Shown here in pieces: positions 46,969 to 55,182 of a stretch of 64,000 bases of DNA (its first letter is position 1; each line of letters opens with the position of its first letter). The DNA lies in the NCBI RefSeq assembly GCF_014192575.1, contig NZ_JACHYC010000006.1:602728-666727 (forward strand). Reading direction: 5' to 3'. This DNA is from Variovorax sp. Sphag1AA. GTDB taxonomy: Bacteria; Pseudomonadota; Gammaproteobacteria; Burkholderiales; Burkholderiaceae_C. The notes beneath the pieces were generated by a model, which was not told the DNA's origin, made no database searches, and saw only the letters and a program-made list of their open reading frames with translations. Both the position numbers and the translations under genes were made by a program.

Positions 46969-47760
46969 TCACCGGGCGCCGAACTGTCCGTGGCGCCCCG
47001 CGCCGCGCACGAAGCGCTCGGCGCCGGCCTTGCCTTCGGCGAACACCGCCGGCACACCATTCGCGCCTTCCTGCCGCAGCGCATCGGCGAGCGGCAGATC
47101 CCACTGCGCATAGGCCGAGCGCCGGTCGGTCAGCATGCACTGCTGGGGAAACGCTGCAATCTCCCGCGCGAGTTCCCGGGCTGCCGCCAATGCGCCACCG
47201 GGTGCGGACACGCGATTGACGAGGCCCATGGCGAGCGCCTCGGACGCCGGCACCGCCCGGCCTGTGAGGATCAGGTCGAGCGCACGTCCCATTCCCACGA
47301 GACGCGGCAGGCGCACCGTTCCGCCGTCGATCAGCGGCACGCCCCAGCGTCGGCAGAAGACGCCGAACACCGCGTCTTCGTCGGCCACGCGCAGGTCGGC
47401 CAGCAGCGCGAGTTCGAGACCTCCTGCCACGGCGTAGCCGTTGACCGCGGCGATCAGCGGCTTCGAGAGCGCCATCCGCGTCGGCCCCATCGGGCCGTCG
47501 CCGCTCCCGTCGGGCGTGAGCTCGTTGCGTAGCGCGGGATCGCCCACCGCCGCGAGATCGGCGCCCGCGCAGAAGTGGCCCCCGGCGCCGGTCAGGATCG
47601 CGACGCGCAGCGTGTCGTCGGCCTCGAAGCGCCTGAAGGCAGCGAGCAGCGCGGCAGCGGTGGGGCCATCGACGGCATTGCGCTTCTCGGGGCGCGAAAG
47701 GGTGATGGTGCAGATGGCTTCGTCCGCGTCGAAGAGAACAGGTGAGGAGGCGGGTTCCAT
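46969..47760 (-). CDS. Enoyl-CoA hydratase/isomerase family protein
   Basis: A 263-residue crotonase-fold enzyme. RPEKRNAVDGPTAAALL is the crotonase N-terminal block and ILTGAGGHFCAGADLAAVG carries the oxyanion loop; the second loop is NGYAVAGGLELALLADLRVA. One acidic residue of the hydratase pair (Glu) appears in GMGRALDLILTGR-type context but the exact reaction is unclear. It sits convergent to tagF and divergent from the kinase gene, so it looks inserted between them rather than functionally linked. A perfect inverted repeat at 47788-47809 lies just upstream of its start. Confidence 0.88.
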   Translation of the reverse strand: MEPASSPVLFDADEAICTITLSRPEKRNAVDGPTAAALLAAFRRFEADDTLRVAILTGAGGHFCAGADLAAVGDPALRNELTPDGSGDGPMGPTRMALSKPLIAAVNGYAVAGGLELALLADLRVADEDAVFGVFCRRWGVPLIDGGTVRLPRLVGMGRALDLILTGRAVPASEALAMGLVNRVSAPGGALAAARELAREIAAFPQQCMLTDRRSAYAQWDLPLADALRQEGANGVPAVFAEGKAGAERFVRGAGRHGQFGAR

Positions 47761-47787
47761 GGTCTGGATGACTCTGGTGAAGATGAC

Positions 47788-47809
47788 GCGCATCCTATTT
47801 CGGATGCGC
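47788..47809. repeat. Perfect 8-bp inverted repeat upstream of the crotonase gene
   Basis: GCGCATCC, a 6-base spacer TATTTC, then GGATGCGC. It lies 28 bp upstream of the chosen crotonase start and 85 bp before the kinase start, so it may be an operator for either gene or a 5' leader hairpin. Confidence 0.5.
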
Positions 47810-47893
47810 CCTCCGCTGTAGACCTTTAGCGTTATTTCCCCCAGCGCGCGAGCGCCGGACACTGGTGCTCCCTCAGTCGTCTCCGGAGTCCGC

Positions 47894-49069
47894 GTGAACC
47901 CCCGTGTGTCGGCTCCGGCTCCTTCGGCGGAGAAGGGGGAGCCGGGTGCATTTCCGCCTTCGCTCGCGCCCACGGTGGCGCCGGCCGTGCGGTCGGCGTC
48001 GCGGCATTCCGGTGCGGGCCTTCTCGCGGTCGGCGCGCGGCTCGCGGAATTCGAAATCACACGCATCGTCGGGCAAGGCGGCTTCGGCGTGGTCTACGAA
48101 GCGTGGGACCCGGTGCTGGAGCGCGTCGTCGCGATCAAGGAATACCTGCCTTCGTCGCTCTCGGCGCGCCGTTCGGACGGCGCGGTGATGCCACTGTCGG
48201 AGCGGCACCGCGAGACCTTCGAGCTCGGCATGCGCGGGTTCATCAACGAAGCGCGGCTGCTGGCGCAGTTCGGCCATCCGTCGCTGCTCAAGGTCTATCG
48301 GTTCTGGCAGGAGCACGGCACGGCCTACATGGTGATGCCCTTCTATCGCGGCGACACGCTCAAGCAGGCGCTGGCCGCCTCGCCGGGCATCGCGCAGGAA
48401 GCCTGGCTGCTGAAGCTGATGGATGGCGTCACGCAGGCGCTGACGGTCATGCACGCGGCGCACTGCTATCACCGCGATATCGCGCCGGACAACATCATCC
48501 TTCTCGAGAACTCGGGTCGTCCCGTGGTGCTGGATTTCGGCGCGGCGCGGCGCGTGATCAGCGACAAGACGCAGACCATCACCGTGATCCTCAAGCCCGG
48601 CTACGCGCCCGTCGAGCAGTACGCCGGGATGCCGGACATGGCGCAGGGCGCATGGACGGACGTCTACGCACTGGCCGCTGTGCTGCATGTCGCGGTGTGC
48701 GGCCGTGCGCCGCCGCCATCGGTGGCGCGGATCCTGTCGGACAGCTACATGCCGCTGGCGCGGAACGAGGCGCTGCGCCAGCGCTACAGCGAGCGCCTGC
48801 TGAGCGCGATCGACGCGGGGCTCGGCGTGCGGCCCGATGCACGGCCGCAGTCGATGGCGGCGTTTCGCGAGGCGCTGGGGCTCGAGCCGATGCCGGCGCC
48901 GATGCGGCTCGCCCCGGGCCGGCAGCAGGCCGGTTCCGCGCAGGCGCCGCAGGCACCCGTGCCAGCGACGAAGCGCCAGCGCAAATTGCTCGCGGTGGCC
49001 GCGTCCCTTGCGGTCTGCCTCCCGTTCGCCATGGCCCTTGTCGCCTGGTGGATGTTCGGCGTTCGCTGA
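47894..49069 (+). CDS. Ser/Thr protein kinase with C-terminal membrane anchor (PpkA-like, minimal)
   Basis: A 391-residue eukaryotic-type kinase. A Pro/Ala-rich leader of about 50 residues precedes the catalytic domain: glycine loop GQGGFG at 60-65, Lys 82 (VAIKEYLPSSL), catalytic Asp 195 in HRDIAPDNI, and Asp 214 of DFG. The DIAPDNI variant is common in type VI-linked kinases. One hydrophobic helix near residues 360-386 ends the protein, so nothing is left outside the membrane; PpkA has a large periplasmic domain there. The start is GTG with CGGAG upstream. The PP2C gene follows after 18 bp. Confidence 0.92.
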   Translation: MNPRVSAPAPSAEKGEPGAFPPSLAPTVAPAVRSASRHSGAGLLAVGARLAEFEITRIVGQGGFGVVYEAWDPVLERVVAIKEYLPSSLSARRSDGAVMPLSERHRETFELGMRGFINEARLLAQFGHPSLLKVYRFWQEHGTAYMVMPFYRGDTLKQALAASPGIAQEAWLLKLMDGVTQALTVMHAAHCYHRDIAPDNIILLENSGRPVVLDFGAARRVISDKTQTITVILKPGYAPVEQYAGMPDMAQGAWTDVYALAAVLHVAVCGRAPPPSVARILSDSYMPLARNEALRQRYSERLLSAIDAGLGVRPDARPQSMAAFREALGLEPMPAPMRLAPGRQQAGSAQAPQAPVPATKRQRKLLAVAASLAVCLPFAMALVAWWMFGVR

Positions 49070-49087
49070 ACGGAGAGAGGCACGTCG

Positions 49088-49861
49088 ATGGACGTCGAAA
49101 TCGTCTTCGTCTCGAAGCAGGGCGGCCGTTCGTACAACGAGGACGTGTTCGGCCAGTGGAGCAACGATCGCTTCGTTGCCTGCCTCGTGGCAGACGGCGC
49201 GGGAGGGCACGGCGGCGGGGATGTTGCGGCCGACATCGCGCGAACGAGCGTGCTCGAAGCCGTGGCTGCCGCGCCCGGGCTGAATCCTGGGCGGCTGCGG
49301 CACCTGCTCGAGCAGGCCAACCGCGACGTGGTCGCGCGGCAGGCCGAGGGCGGCCGGCTTGCGGACATGCGCTCGACCGTGGTGGTCGCGCTCCTCGACC
49401 TGGAGGTCGGCGAAGTGGCCTGGGTCCATGCAGGCGACAGTCGGGCCTACCTGTTCCGCGATGGCGAACAGGTGGCGCGAACGACCGACCACAGCCTCGT
49501 CCAGCAACTGGTCAACGGCGGAATGATCGACGAGGAGCGCGCGCGCCTGCATCCGCAGCGCAATCTGCTGCTGTCGGCGCTGGGCGCGCCGGACGGCGAT
49601 GTCGAGATCGATGTGTCCAGGCCGATGCCGGTGCGGGTCGGCGACGTCGTGCTGCTGTGCAGCGATGGGGTCTGGGAGGTGCTGGGCGACCAGCGGCTCG
49701 GCGAGATCCTGCGGGCGTCGCTCGATCCTCACCAGCTGATCGCGCGGATCGATACCGAGATCAGCCTGCGCGCTGCGCCCGGCTATGACAACTACACCGC
49801 CGTCGTGATGTGGCTGCATTCGGACGAGGAAACGACCCAGCCGCTGCCTCTGGGGCCCTGA
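49088..49861 (+). CDS. PP2C-family Ser/Thr phosphatase (PppA-like)
   Basis: A 257-residue metal-dependent phosphatase. All metal-binding motifs are present: GGRSYNEDVFG, LVADGAGGHGGGDVAADIA, VLLCSDGVWEVL and YDNYTAVVM. It would reverse phosphorylation by the kinase 18 bp upstream; the two form one transcript. In type VI systems this pair is PpkA/PppA, which switches assembly through Fha phosphorylation. No Fha protein is encoded here, so the substrate is unknown. Confidence 0.93.
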   Translation: MDVEIVFVSKQGGRSYNEDVFGQWSNDRFVACLVADGAGGHGGGDVAADIARTSVLEAVAAAPGLNPGRLRHLLEQANRDVVARQAEGGRLADMRSTVVVALLDLEVGEVAWVHAGDSRAYLFRDGEQVARTTDHSLVQQLVNGGMIDEERARLHPQRNLLLSALGAPDGDVEIDVSRPMPVRVGDVVLLCSDGVWEVLGDQRLGEILRASLDPHQLIARIDTEISLRAAPGYDNYTAVVMWLHSDEETTQPLPLGP

Positions 49862-49880
49862 CCGGGCAGACCTTCGACCC

Positions 49881-50288
49881 CTACCTGTCCCGGACGCCGT
49901 GCAACATCGGTTGCGCGATTTGCCAATCGGGAGGGGCAAAGACGTCCGCCACGCTCACGCCGTCACGGCTGTAGTGGATCTCCGTGCCGGCCGGCGTGCC
50001 GATGGCGGCCAACACTGCCTGCAGTTCGGCCCGGGCGGCTTCAACTTCCACCACATCGAGATCGACACGGGTGTAGGCGACGCGACGTGATCTCCCGCCC
50101 CGGGCCTCGCCAAGCGAGTCGCCCCAGCCGATCACCGTGCCGAGACCCTTGGCCTTCAGCGCCTGGTCGATGCGGTCCTCGCGCTGGTGATACAGGTCGT
50201 CCACGTCGGCGACGACCGGGATCTTGACCATCATGAACTGGGTGCGCGCGTAACCCGTCGCGCGGGGTGGGGTGGGTGGCTGTGCCAT
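49881..50288 (-). CDS. Conserved-looking protein of unknown function
   Basis: A 135-residue soluble protein I do not recognise. After a Pro-rich start (MAQPPTPPRATGYART), it has a mixed alpha/beta pattern with MMVKIPVVADVDDLYHQRED, GLGTVIGWGDSLGEARGGRS and TRVDLDVVEVEAARAEL, ending with DWQIAQPMLHGVRDR. The start could also be the ATG-ATG before VKIPV. It is divergent from the EF-G-like gene and convergent to the PP2C gene. Codon pattern and charge distribution look like real protein. Confidence 0.65.
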   Translation of the reverse strand: MAQPPTPPRATGYARTQFMMVKIPVVADVDDLYHQREDRIDQALKAKGLGTVIGWGDSLGEARGGRSRRVAYTRVDLDVVEVEAARAELQAVLAAIGTPAGTEIHYSRDGVSVADVFAPPDWQIAQPMLHGVRDR

Positions 50289-50391
50289 GGGTTCGGTCGT
50301 GAGTGGCGCCATTGTCCGGCAGGCGGGGCCGGCTTGCGTCCGGCCGGTCAATCCCGTACGCTGGGTCGCCCGGGTGTTGAGGAGACCACTC

Positions 50392-52452
50392 ATGCCAAGC
50401 CGATCGAACGGCCTCGCGGCCGAAATGGAAGCGGTGCGGACGCTGGCGCTTGTCGGAGCGTCTGCTTCCGGCAAGACCACGCTCGTTGAGGCCCTGCTGC
50501 AGCGCACCGGCGCCATCGGCGCGGCGGGCAGCGTCGAGCGCGGGAGCACCGTGAGCGACCACGACCCGCTCGAGCGACGAATGCAGCACTCGCTCAACGC
50601 GTCGATCATGCACATGACGCATGGCGACACGCGCATCCACTTCATCGACACGCCCGGCGGTGCCGACTTCCTCGGCCAGAGCCTGCCCGCGCTCGAAGCA
50701 GTCGAGACCGCGGCGATCGTCATCAATGCGTCGACCGGCATCGAGCAGATGGCTCTGCGCATGATGGACTACGCGGCGTCGCGCCATCTCACGCGCATGA
50801 TCATCGTGAACAAGATCGATGCGCAGGGCGTGGATCTCGCCAGGCTGCTGGAGCAGATCCAGGCGGCCTTCGGCCGCGAATGCCTGCCGCTCAACCTGCC
50901 CGGCGAAGGAGGCGCCCGGGTGGTCGACTGCTTCTTCAACCGCGAAGGCTCGTGCGACGTCGGCTCGGTCGACGCGGCGCATCGCGCACTCGTGGAGCAG
51001 GTGGTCGAGGTCGACGCCGCCTTCGTGGATCGCTACCTCAACGATGGCGACGTGGACCCCGCCGAGCTGCATGCACCGCTGGAACAGGCACTGCGTGAAG
51101 GGCATCTGATCCCGGTGTGCTTTGTCTCTGCCCGCACGGGCGCGGGCATTGCCGAGTTGCTCGACGTGATCGTCAAGCTGCTGCCTGATCCGACCGAAGC
51201 CAATCCGCCGGACTTCCTCCTCGGCGAAGGCGCGGCCGCGAAGCCGATGGAAGCCAAGCCGGACCCTTCGCTGCATGTGCTGGCACATGTCTTCAAGGTC
51301 ACGGTGGACCCGTACGTCGGCAAGATGGGCATCTTCCGCGTGCACCAGGGCACGGTGACGCGCGACAGCCAGCTCTACGTGGGCGACGGCCGCAAGCCCT
51401 TCAAGGTGGGCCACCTTTTCATGCTGCAGGGCAAGGACCATGTCGAAGTCGCGCGGGCACTGCCCGGCGACATCGTGGCGGTGGCGAAGGTGGACGAGAT
51501 CCGGTTCGACTCGGTGCTGCACGATGCGGCGGAAGACGACCACGTCCACCTGGCGCCGCTCGACTTCCCGGTGCCGGTGCACGGCCTGGCGATCGAGCCG
51601 AAGCGGCACGGCGACGAGCAGCGGATGTGGGAGATCCTCGGCAAGCTGGTCGGCGAGGACCCTTGCCTGCGCGTCGAGCACGTGGCCGCCACCAATGAAT
51701 CGGTCGTGTATGGCCTGGGCGACTTGCATTTGCGCGTGCTGCTCGACCGGCTGCGCGAGGTCTACAAGTTCGAGGTCAACACGCGGCCGCCGCGCATCGC
51801 CTACCGGGAGACCGTGACCTCGCCGGCCGAGGGCCATCACCGCCACAAGAAGCAGACCGGCGGCGCCGGCCAGTTCGGCGAGGTGTTCCTGCGCATCGAG
51901 CCGATGGCCCGTGGAGAAGGCTTCGAGTTCGTCGACCAGGTGAAGGGCGGAACCATTCCGGGGCAATTCATCCCTGCGGTCGAGAAGGGCGTGCGCGAAG
52001 TGCTGCAGACGGGTGCCATTGCGGGCTATCCGGTGGTCGACGTGCGCGTGGTGGTCTACGACGGCAAGCACCACAGCGTGGACAGCAAGGACATCGCCTT
52101 CGCCACCGCGGGTCGCAAGGCGTTCATGGCGGCCATTCGCGACGCGCGGCCCATCGTGCTCGAGCCGATCGTGCAGATCGAGATTGCCGCACCCGATGTG
52201 GCGATGGGCGACGTGACAGGCGACCTGTCGTCGCGGCGAGGGCTGGTCACCGGTACCTCGAACCTCGCGGTCGGCACCGTGGTCATCAAGGGACAGGTGC
52301 CGATGTCGGAACTGGCGAGCTACCAATCGCGGCTCAACGCGATGACGAGCGGGCAGGGGCGCTACACGATCGTGCTGTCGCACTACGAGGCGGTGCCGCC
52401 GGCGATCCAGCAGACCCTGACCAGCCAGCACCGCGTGCGGGACGACGAATGA
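50392..52452 (+). CDS. EF-G-like translational GTPase paralogue (EF-G2 type)
   Basis: A 686-residue protein with all EF-G domains but diverged motifs. The P-loop GASASGKT is at 22-29 and the NKID guanine motif is present. The G3 motif reads DTPGGADF (86-93), with Gly 90 in place of the catalytic His of EF-G and EF-Tu. Switch I has lost the RGITI segment. Domains III-V follow (RETVTSPAEGHHRHKKQTGG, GGTIPGQFIPAVEKGV). AGGAGA precedes ATG 50392. EF-G2 proteins bind ribosomes but hydrolyse GTP poorly in studied cases. It is not the housekeeping fusA, which normally lies with rpsL-rpsG. Confidence 0.88.
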   Translation: MPSRSNGLAAEMEAVRTLALVGASASGKTTLVEALLQRTGAIGAAGSVERGSTVSDHDPLERRMQHSLNASIMHMTHGDTRIHFIDTPGGADFLGQSLPALEAVETAAIVINASTGIEQMALRMMDYAASRHLTRMIIVNKIDAQGVDLARLLEQIQAAFGRECLPLNLPGEGGARVVDCFFNREGSCDVGSVDAAHRALVEQVVEVDAAFVDRYLNDGDVDPAELHAPLEQALREGHLIPVCFVSARTGAGIAELLDVIVKLLPDPTEANPPDFLLGEGAAAKPMEAKPDPSLHVLAHVFKVTVDPYVGKMGIFRVHQGTVTRDSQLYVGDGRKPFKVGHLFMLQGKDHVEVARALPGDIVAVAKVDEIRFDSVLHDAAEDDHVHLAPLDFPVPVHGLAIEPKRHGDEQRMWEILGKLVGEDPCLRVEHVAATNESVVYGLGDLHLRVLLDRLREVYKFEVNTRPPRIAYRETVTSPAEGHHRHKKQTGGAGQFGEVFLRIEPMARGEGFEFVDQVKGGTIPGQFIPAVEKGVREVLQTGAIAGYPVVDVRVVVYDGKHHSVDSKDIAFATAGRKAFMAAIRDARPIVLEPIVQIEIAAPDVAMGDVTGDLSSRRGLVTGTSNLAVGTVVIKGQVPMSELASYQSRLNAMTSGQGRYTIVLSHYEAVPPAIQQTLTSQHRVRDDE

Positions 52453-52468
52453 GCGCCCGCGGCGCGGC

Positions 52469-53608
52469 TCACATCCGCGTCGATGCGAAGTAGCTGTCGT
52501 TCGCGGCCCCCGGCCGCCGCGAGTGCGCCAGCGGCTGGTCGGAGGGGAGGAAACGCGTGAACAGGTCCTGCGCGAACGCGCCCGCCATGCCATTGGACGG
52601 CGTCGCGGTGAAGTAGAGGCCTCGCCAGCGCGGCGACCTCGGGCCGGCGCCATAGCCGAACAGCACATCGGCCGTCGAGCGCAATCCCGGTTGAAGCGAC
52701 CGCAACTGCTCGACGAAGGTGTGGATCGCATGCCGCTGCGCAGGGCTGCGCTCGGCCCGGAACAGGGCCATCCGGAGCGCGTGCATGCGCTGCATGACCT
52801 CGCCGTAGAGTCCGTCGAGTTGCTTGTCGGCAGGCACGCGTGGCGCGGCGCCGTTGTGCAGCCGGTGCCCGAGTGCCTGTTCGAGCACGCCAATCGGCAG
52901 TGCCGCGCGCAGCGCATCGAACCCGTCGAGCCGTTCCAGGCCGGTCACGACGAGGTACACCGGCAACTGGATCCGCAGGTGCTCCGCCGTGTCGTAGATC
53001 AGGGCGCGGAGGCGGCGGGCGAGTTCGTCCCTCGCACGCGCAGGTTCGAGCAGCGTCGACGCGCTCACGCACACCACGATGCCGTTGAGCGGAAGGCGCT
53101 TGCGGCGCTCGGCCAACTCCAGCAGCGCGCGATACCAGAGGCTGCGCTCGCGCGGATCGGGCGCGTTGTCCAGCACTGCCGGGTGCACCTCGATCGCGAT
53201 CATCGAAGGCAGCCGATGCCAGCGCCAGAACGCGCGGTTGCCCGCCGGGGCGTTGGGCACCGGGGGCCTGCCGGTCGCGAGCGCGAGCAATTCCGCCACG
53301 TGGGCCGATGCATCGCCGACGAACAGGAACCAGGGCGTCGTATAGAGCGCGCTGCGCCGAGGCGTTCCGGATGAAGCCGGCCGCATGGGCAGGACTTGCT
53401 GAGCGAGCGACTGCTGGATCGCGGCGTCTTCCGTCGGGGCCAGGGCTGCCGCACCGCCCGGCGTCACCGCAACGATCCGCGCGCGCAGCGAGCGGCGGCG
53501 CGCCGCCCGGCCAGAGCCGAGGAGCACCCACCACAGGCTCAGGAGCGCGATCAGGCAAAGCGCCAGCAACGTCCAGAACTGCATGGGGATGGGCGGCAAC
53601 TGGCTCAT
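52469..53608 (-). CDS. Stand-alone TssM (IcmF) N-terminal domain with degenerate nucleotide-binding motifs
   Basis: Only 379 residues, where TssM is normally over 1000. One membrane helix (about 9-31), then the cytoplasmic domain: TTPWFLFVGDASAHVAELL aligns with the TssM P-loop region but lacks GKT; a Walker B DTAG is replaced by EVHPAV; RKRLPLNGIVVCVSASTLL matches the conserved core; LPVYLVVTGLERLDGF replaces the TKxD motif. It stops after RGLYFTATPSNG, just where the TssM periplasmic part should begin. The clean stop and continuous frame argue against recent decay. It lies 10 bp after tssL in one operon. Confidence 0.82.
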   Translation of the reverse strand: MSQLPPIPMQFWTLLALCLIALLSLWWVLLGSGRAARRRSLRARIVAVTPGGAAALAPTEDAAIQQSLAQQVLPMRPASSGTPRRSALYTTPWFLFVGDASAHVAELLALATGRPPVPNAPAGNRAFWRWHRLPSMIAIEVHPAVLDNAPDPRERSLWYRALLELAERRKRLPLNGIVVCVSASTLLEPARARDELARRLRALIYDTAEHLRIQLPVYLVVTGLERLDGFDALRAALPIGVLEQALGHRLHNGAAPRVPADKQLDGLYGEVMQRMHALRMALFRAERSPAQRHAIHTFVEQLRSLQPGLRSTADVLFGYGAGPRSPRWRGLYFTATPSNGMAGAFAQDLFTRFLPSDQPLAHSRRPGAANDSYFASTRM

Positions 53609-53618
53609 CGGCGGTGCC

Positions 53619-54944
53619 TCAGCGCGGGACGGTTTCGAGAAAGAGGGTGTCGGCGATCACGCGCACGCCGAATTCGCCGGCCGCCAGCGATTCACGCAGC
53701 CGCTGCAGGTACGCGGACGCCAGCTCGAAGGGCGGTCGCTCCGTGGCTTCGCTGAAAGGCACGGGCGAGGACAGCGCGGCCAGCAGCACCGTGCCGAAGG
53801 GCGGCGCGACCAGCCAGCTCGAAGGGATGTCGCGGCCCAGTTCGACGGTATCCCCGGCGCTCACGCGTGGCTGACCACGGCCGGCCTTGAGGTGCATGAC
53901 TGCGCCGTCGGCGGTGTAGTAGTCGACCCACAGGTAGCCGTCGTAGTTGGGGCCCGTCACGCGGAACAGCACCGGATCGCCTTCGCGGAGCTGGCCCTTG
54001 CGCGCGCTCGTCGCCTCGATCTTCAGGCCGTGACCCAGCTCGCGATTGCGTCCCTGGTAGGGCTTGAGGATCTCGACCACCTCGCAGTGCGGCCAGACAC
54101 GCAGGCGCAGGTCGAAGCTGGCCTGGGTCACGCCGGGCAGGCTGCGCACCTCGCGCTGGACGCGCATCACATCCACGGCGGTCGGCACGTAGCCGCTGAC
54201 GCGGATGCCCCCTTCCGGCGTCTGTGTCGCGGAAAGATCGGCGCAGGCGTAGGTCTGCACCTGCTGCTCCACGCGTTGGACCAGCGTGAGCGGAGTCTCG
54301 CGCGAGTTGGTCAGCAGATGGGTGGCCAGGTAGGCGAGGGGCAGCACCGCTGCCAGCGCGGCCACGGTGCGCAGCAAGGCGCGTTTGCGGCCCTGCGGAT
54401 CCCGCGGTCCGGGCGGATCGGGCACGCCATAGGGCTGGGGCGTGATGCGGTCCTCGGCGAGCGAGTCGAGGGACGCAGGACGGATGGCGAGCTGCTGCGC
54501 ATGCAGGTCCTTGAGCTTCCCGAGTTCGCCGTCATCGGTGCTCTCGAAGTAGTACTGCCCCTTAAAGCCCAGCGCCAGCGCATGCCAATAGACCTCGCGG
54601 ACCTCCTGTTCCTCCGCCGGGAGCGCCGAGAGGTGATGGAAGAACTCGGTCTGTGCGTTGCTCGAGTTGAAAAGCCGCATCTGCAGCGGTGCGACCGCGG
54701 CCTCGCAGCCGGGATGTCGGGAAAGGACTTCGTCGATCCAGGCGACCATCGCGAACAGGGCCGACTCGATCTGGTCGGTGGGCTTGCCAAGGCGCTGCGC
54801 GGCCGCGCGGGCTTCGTCGAGCAATTCCATGGCTCGGCGCTGCGCCTCTTCACAGGAGGCGCCGACCCGGCCGCCCGCTATCGAGGCATCCAGGCCCAGC
54901 CCGAAGGAAAGCAGGGCCGAAAAGCAATCGAGCAGGCGCGCCAT
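53619..54944 (-). CDS. TssL (DotU)-type protein with periplasmic BON-like and DUF4384-like domains
   Basis: A 441-residue inner-membrane protein. Residues 1-185 are a DotU/TssL cytoplasmic domain (LLDCFSALLSFGLGLDAS, MVAWIDEVLSRHPG, EFFHHLSALP, EVYWHALALGFKGQY). A single helix at about 188-208 crosses the membrane. The periplasmic half differs from known TssL proteins, which end there or carry an OmpA peptidoglycan domain: it has a BON-like segment (GGIRVSGYVPTAVDVMRV) and a DUF4384-like domain (VLFRVTGPNYDGYLWVDYYT). The ATG 54944 gives a normal family start. Confidence 0.85.
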   Translation of the reverse strand: MARLLDCFSALLSFGLGLDASIAGGRVGASCEEAQRRAMELLDEARAAAQRLGKPTDQIESALFAMVAWIDEVLSRHPGCEAAVAPLQMRLFNSSNAQTEFFHHLSALPAEEQEVREVYWHALALGFKGQYYFESTDDGELGKLKDLHAQQLAIRPASLDSLAEDRITPQPYGVPDPPGPRDPQGRKRALLRTVAALAAVLPLAYLATHLLTNSRETPLTLVQRVEQQVQTYACADLSATQTPEGGIRVSGYVPTAVDVMRVQREVRSLPGVTQASFDLRLRVWPHCEVVEILKPYQGRNRELGHGLKIEATSARKGQLREGDPVLFRVTGPNYDGYLWVDYYTADGAVMHLKAGRGQPRVSAGDTVELGRDIPSSWLVAPPFGTVLLAALSSPVPFSEATERPPFELASAYLQRLRESLAAGEFGVRVIADTLFLETVPR

Positions 54945-55182
54945 GGCGGGCTCGCGGCTAGATGTCGCCGACGACGGGGAAAGCGCTGCGATCGCGCCTG
55001 CAACGATGGCACATGCCCGTGTCCCCTGTCGTTTCTGGATGCGAAACGATTCTTCCATGCGCGCCCGACCGCGCCATACCGCTTGGGTGCTATGTCGTTC
55101 GGAAAGCGATTGCGCCTTGCTGCGCGCCGGTTTCACCGGTATCTTCAGCGTGCTGAGTTCATTACTGACGCTGGGGAAAGCC

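Noticed and set aside
50041..52917. A 958-codon open frame on the minus strand opposite the EF-G-like gene
   Set aside because: It is antisense to a recognised protein, is rich in Arg, His and Asp, and shows no domain. High GC content keeps such frames open.
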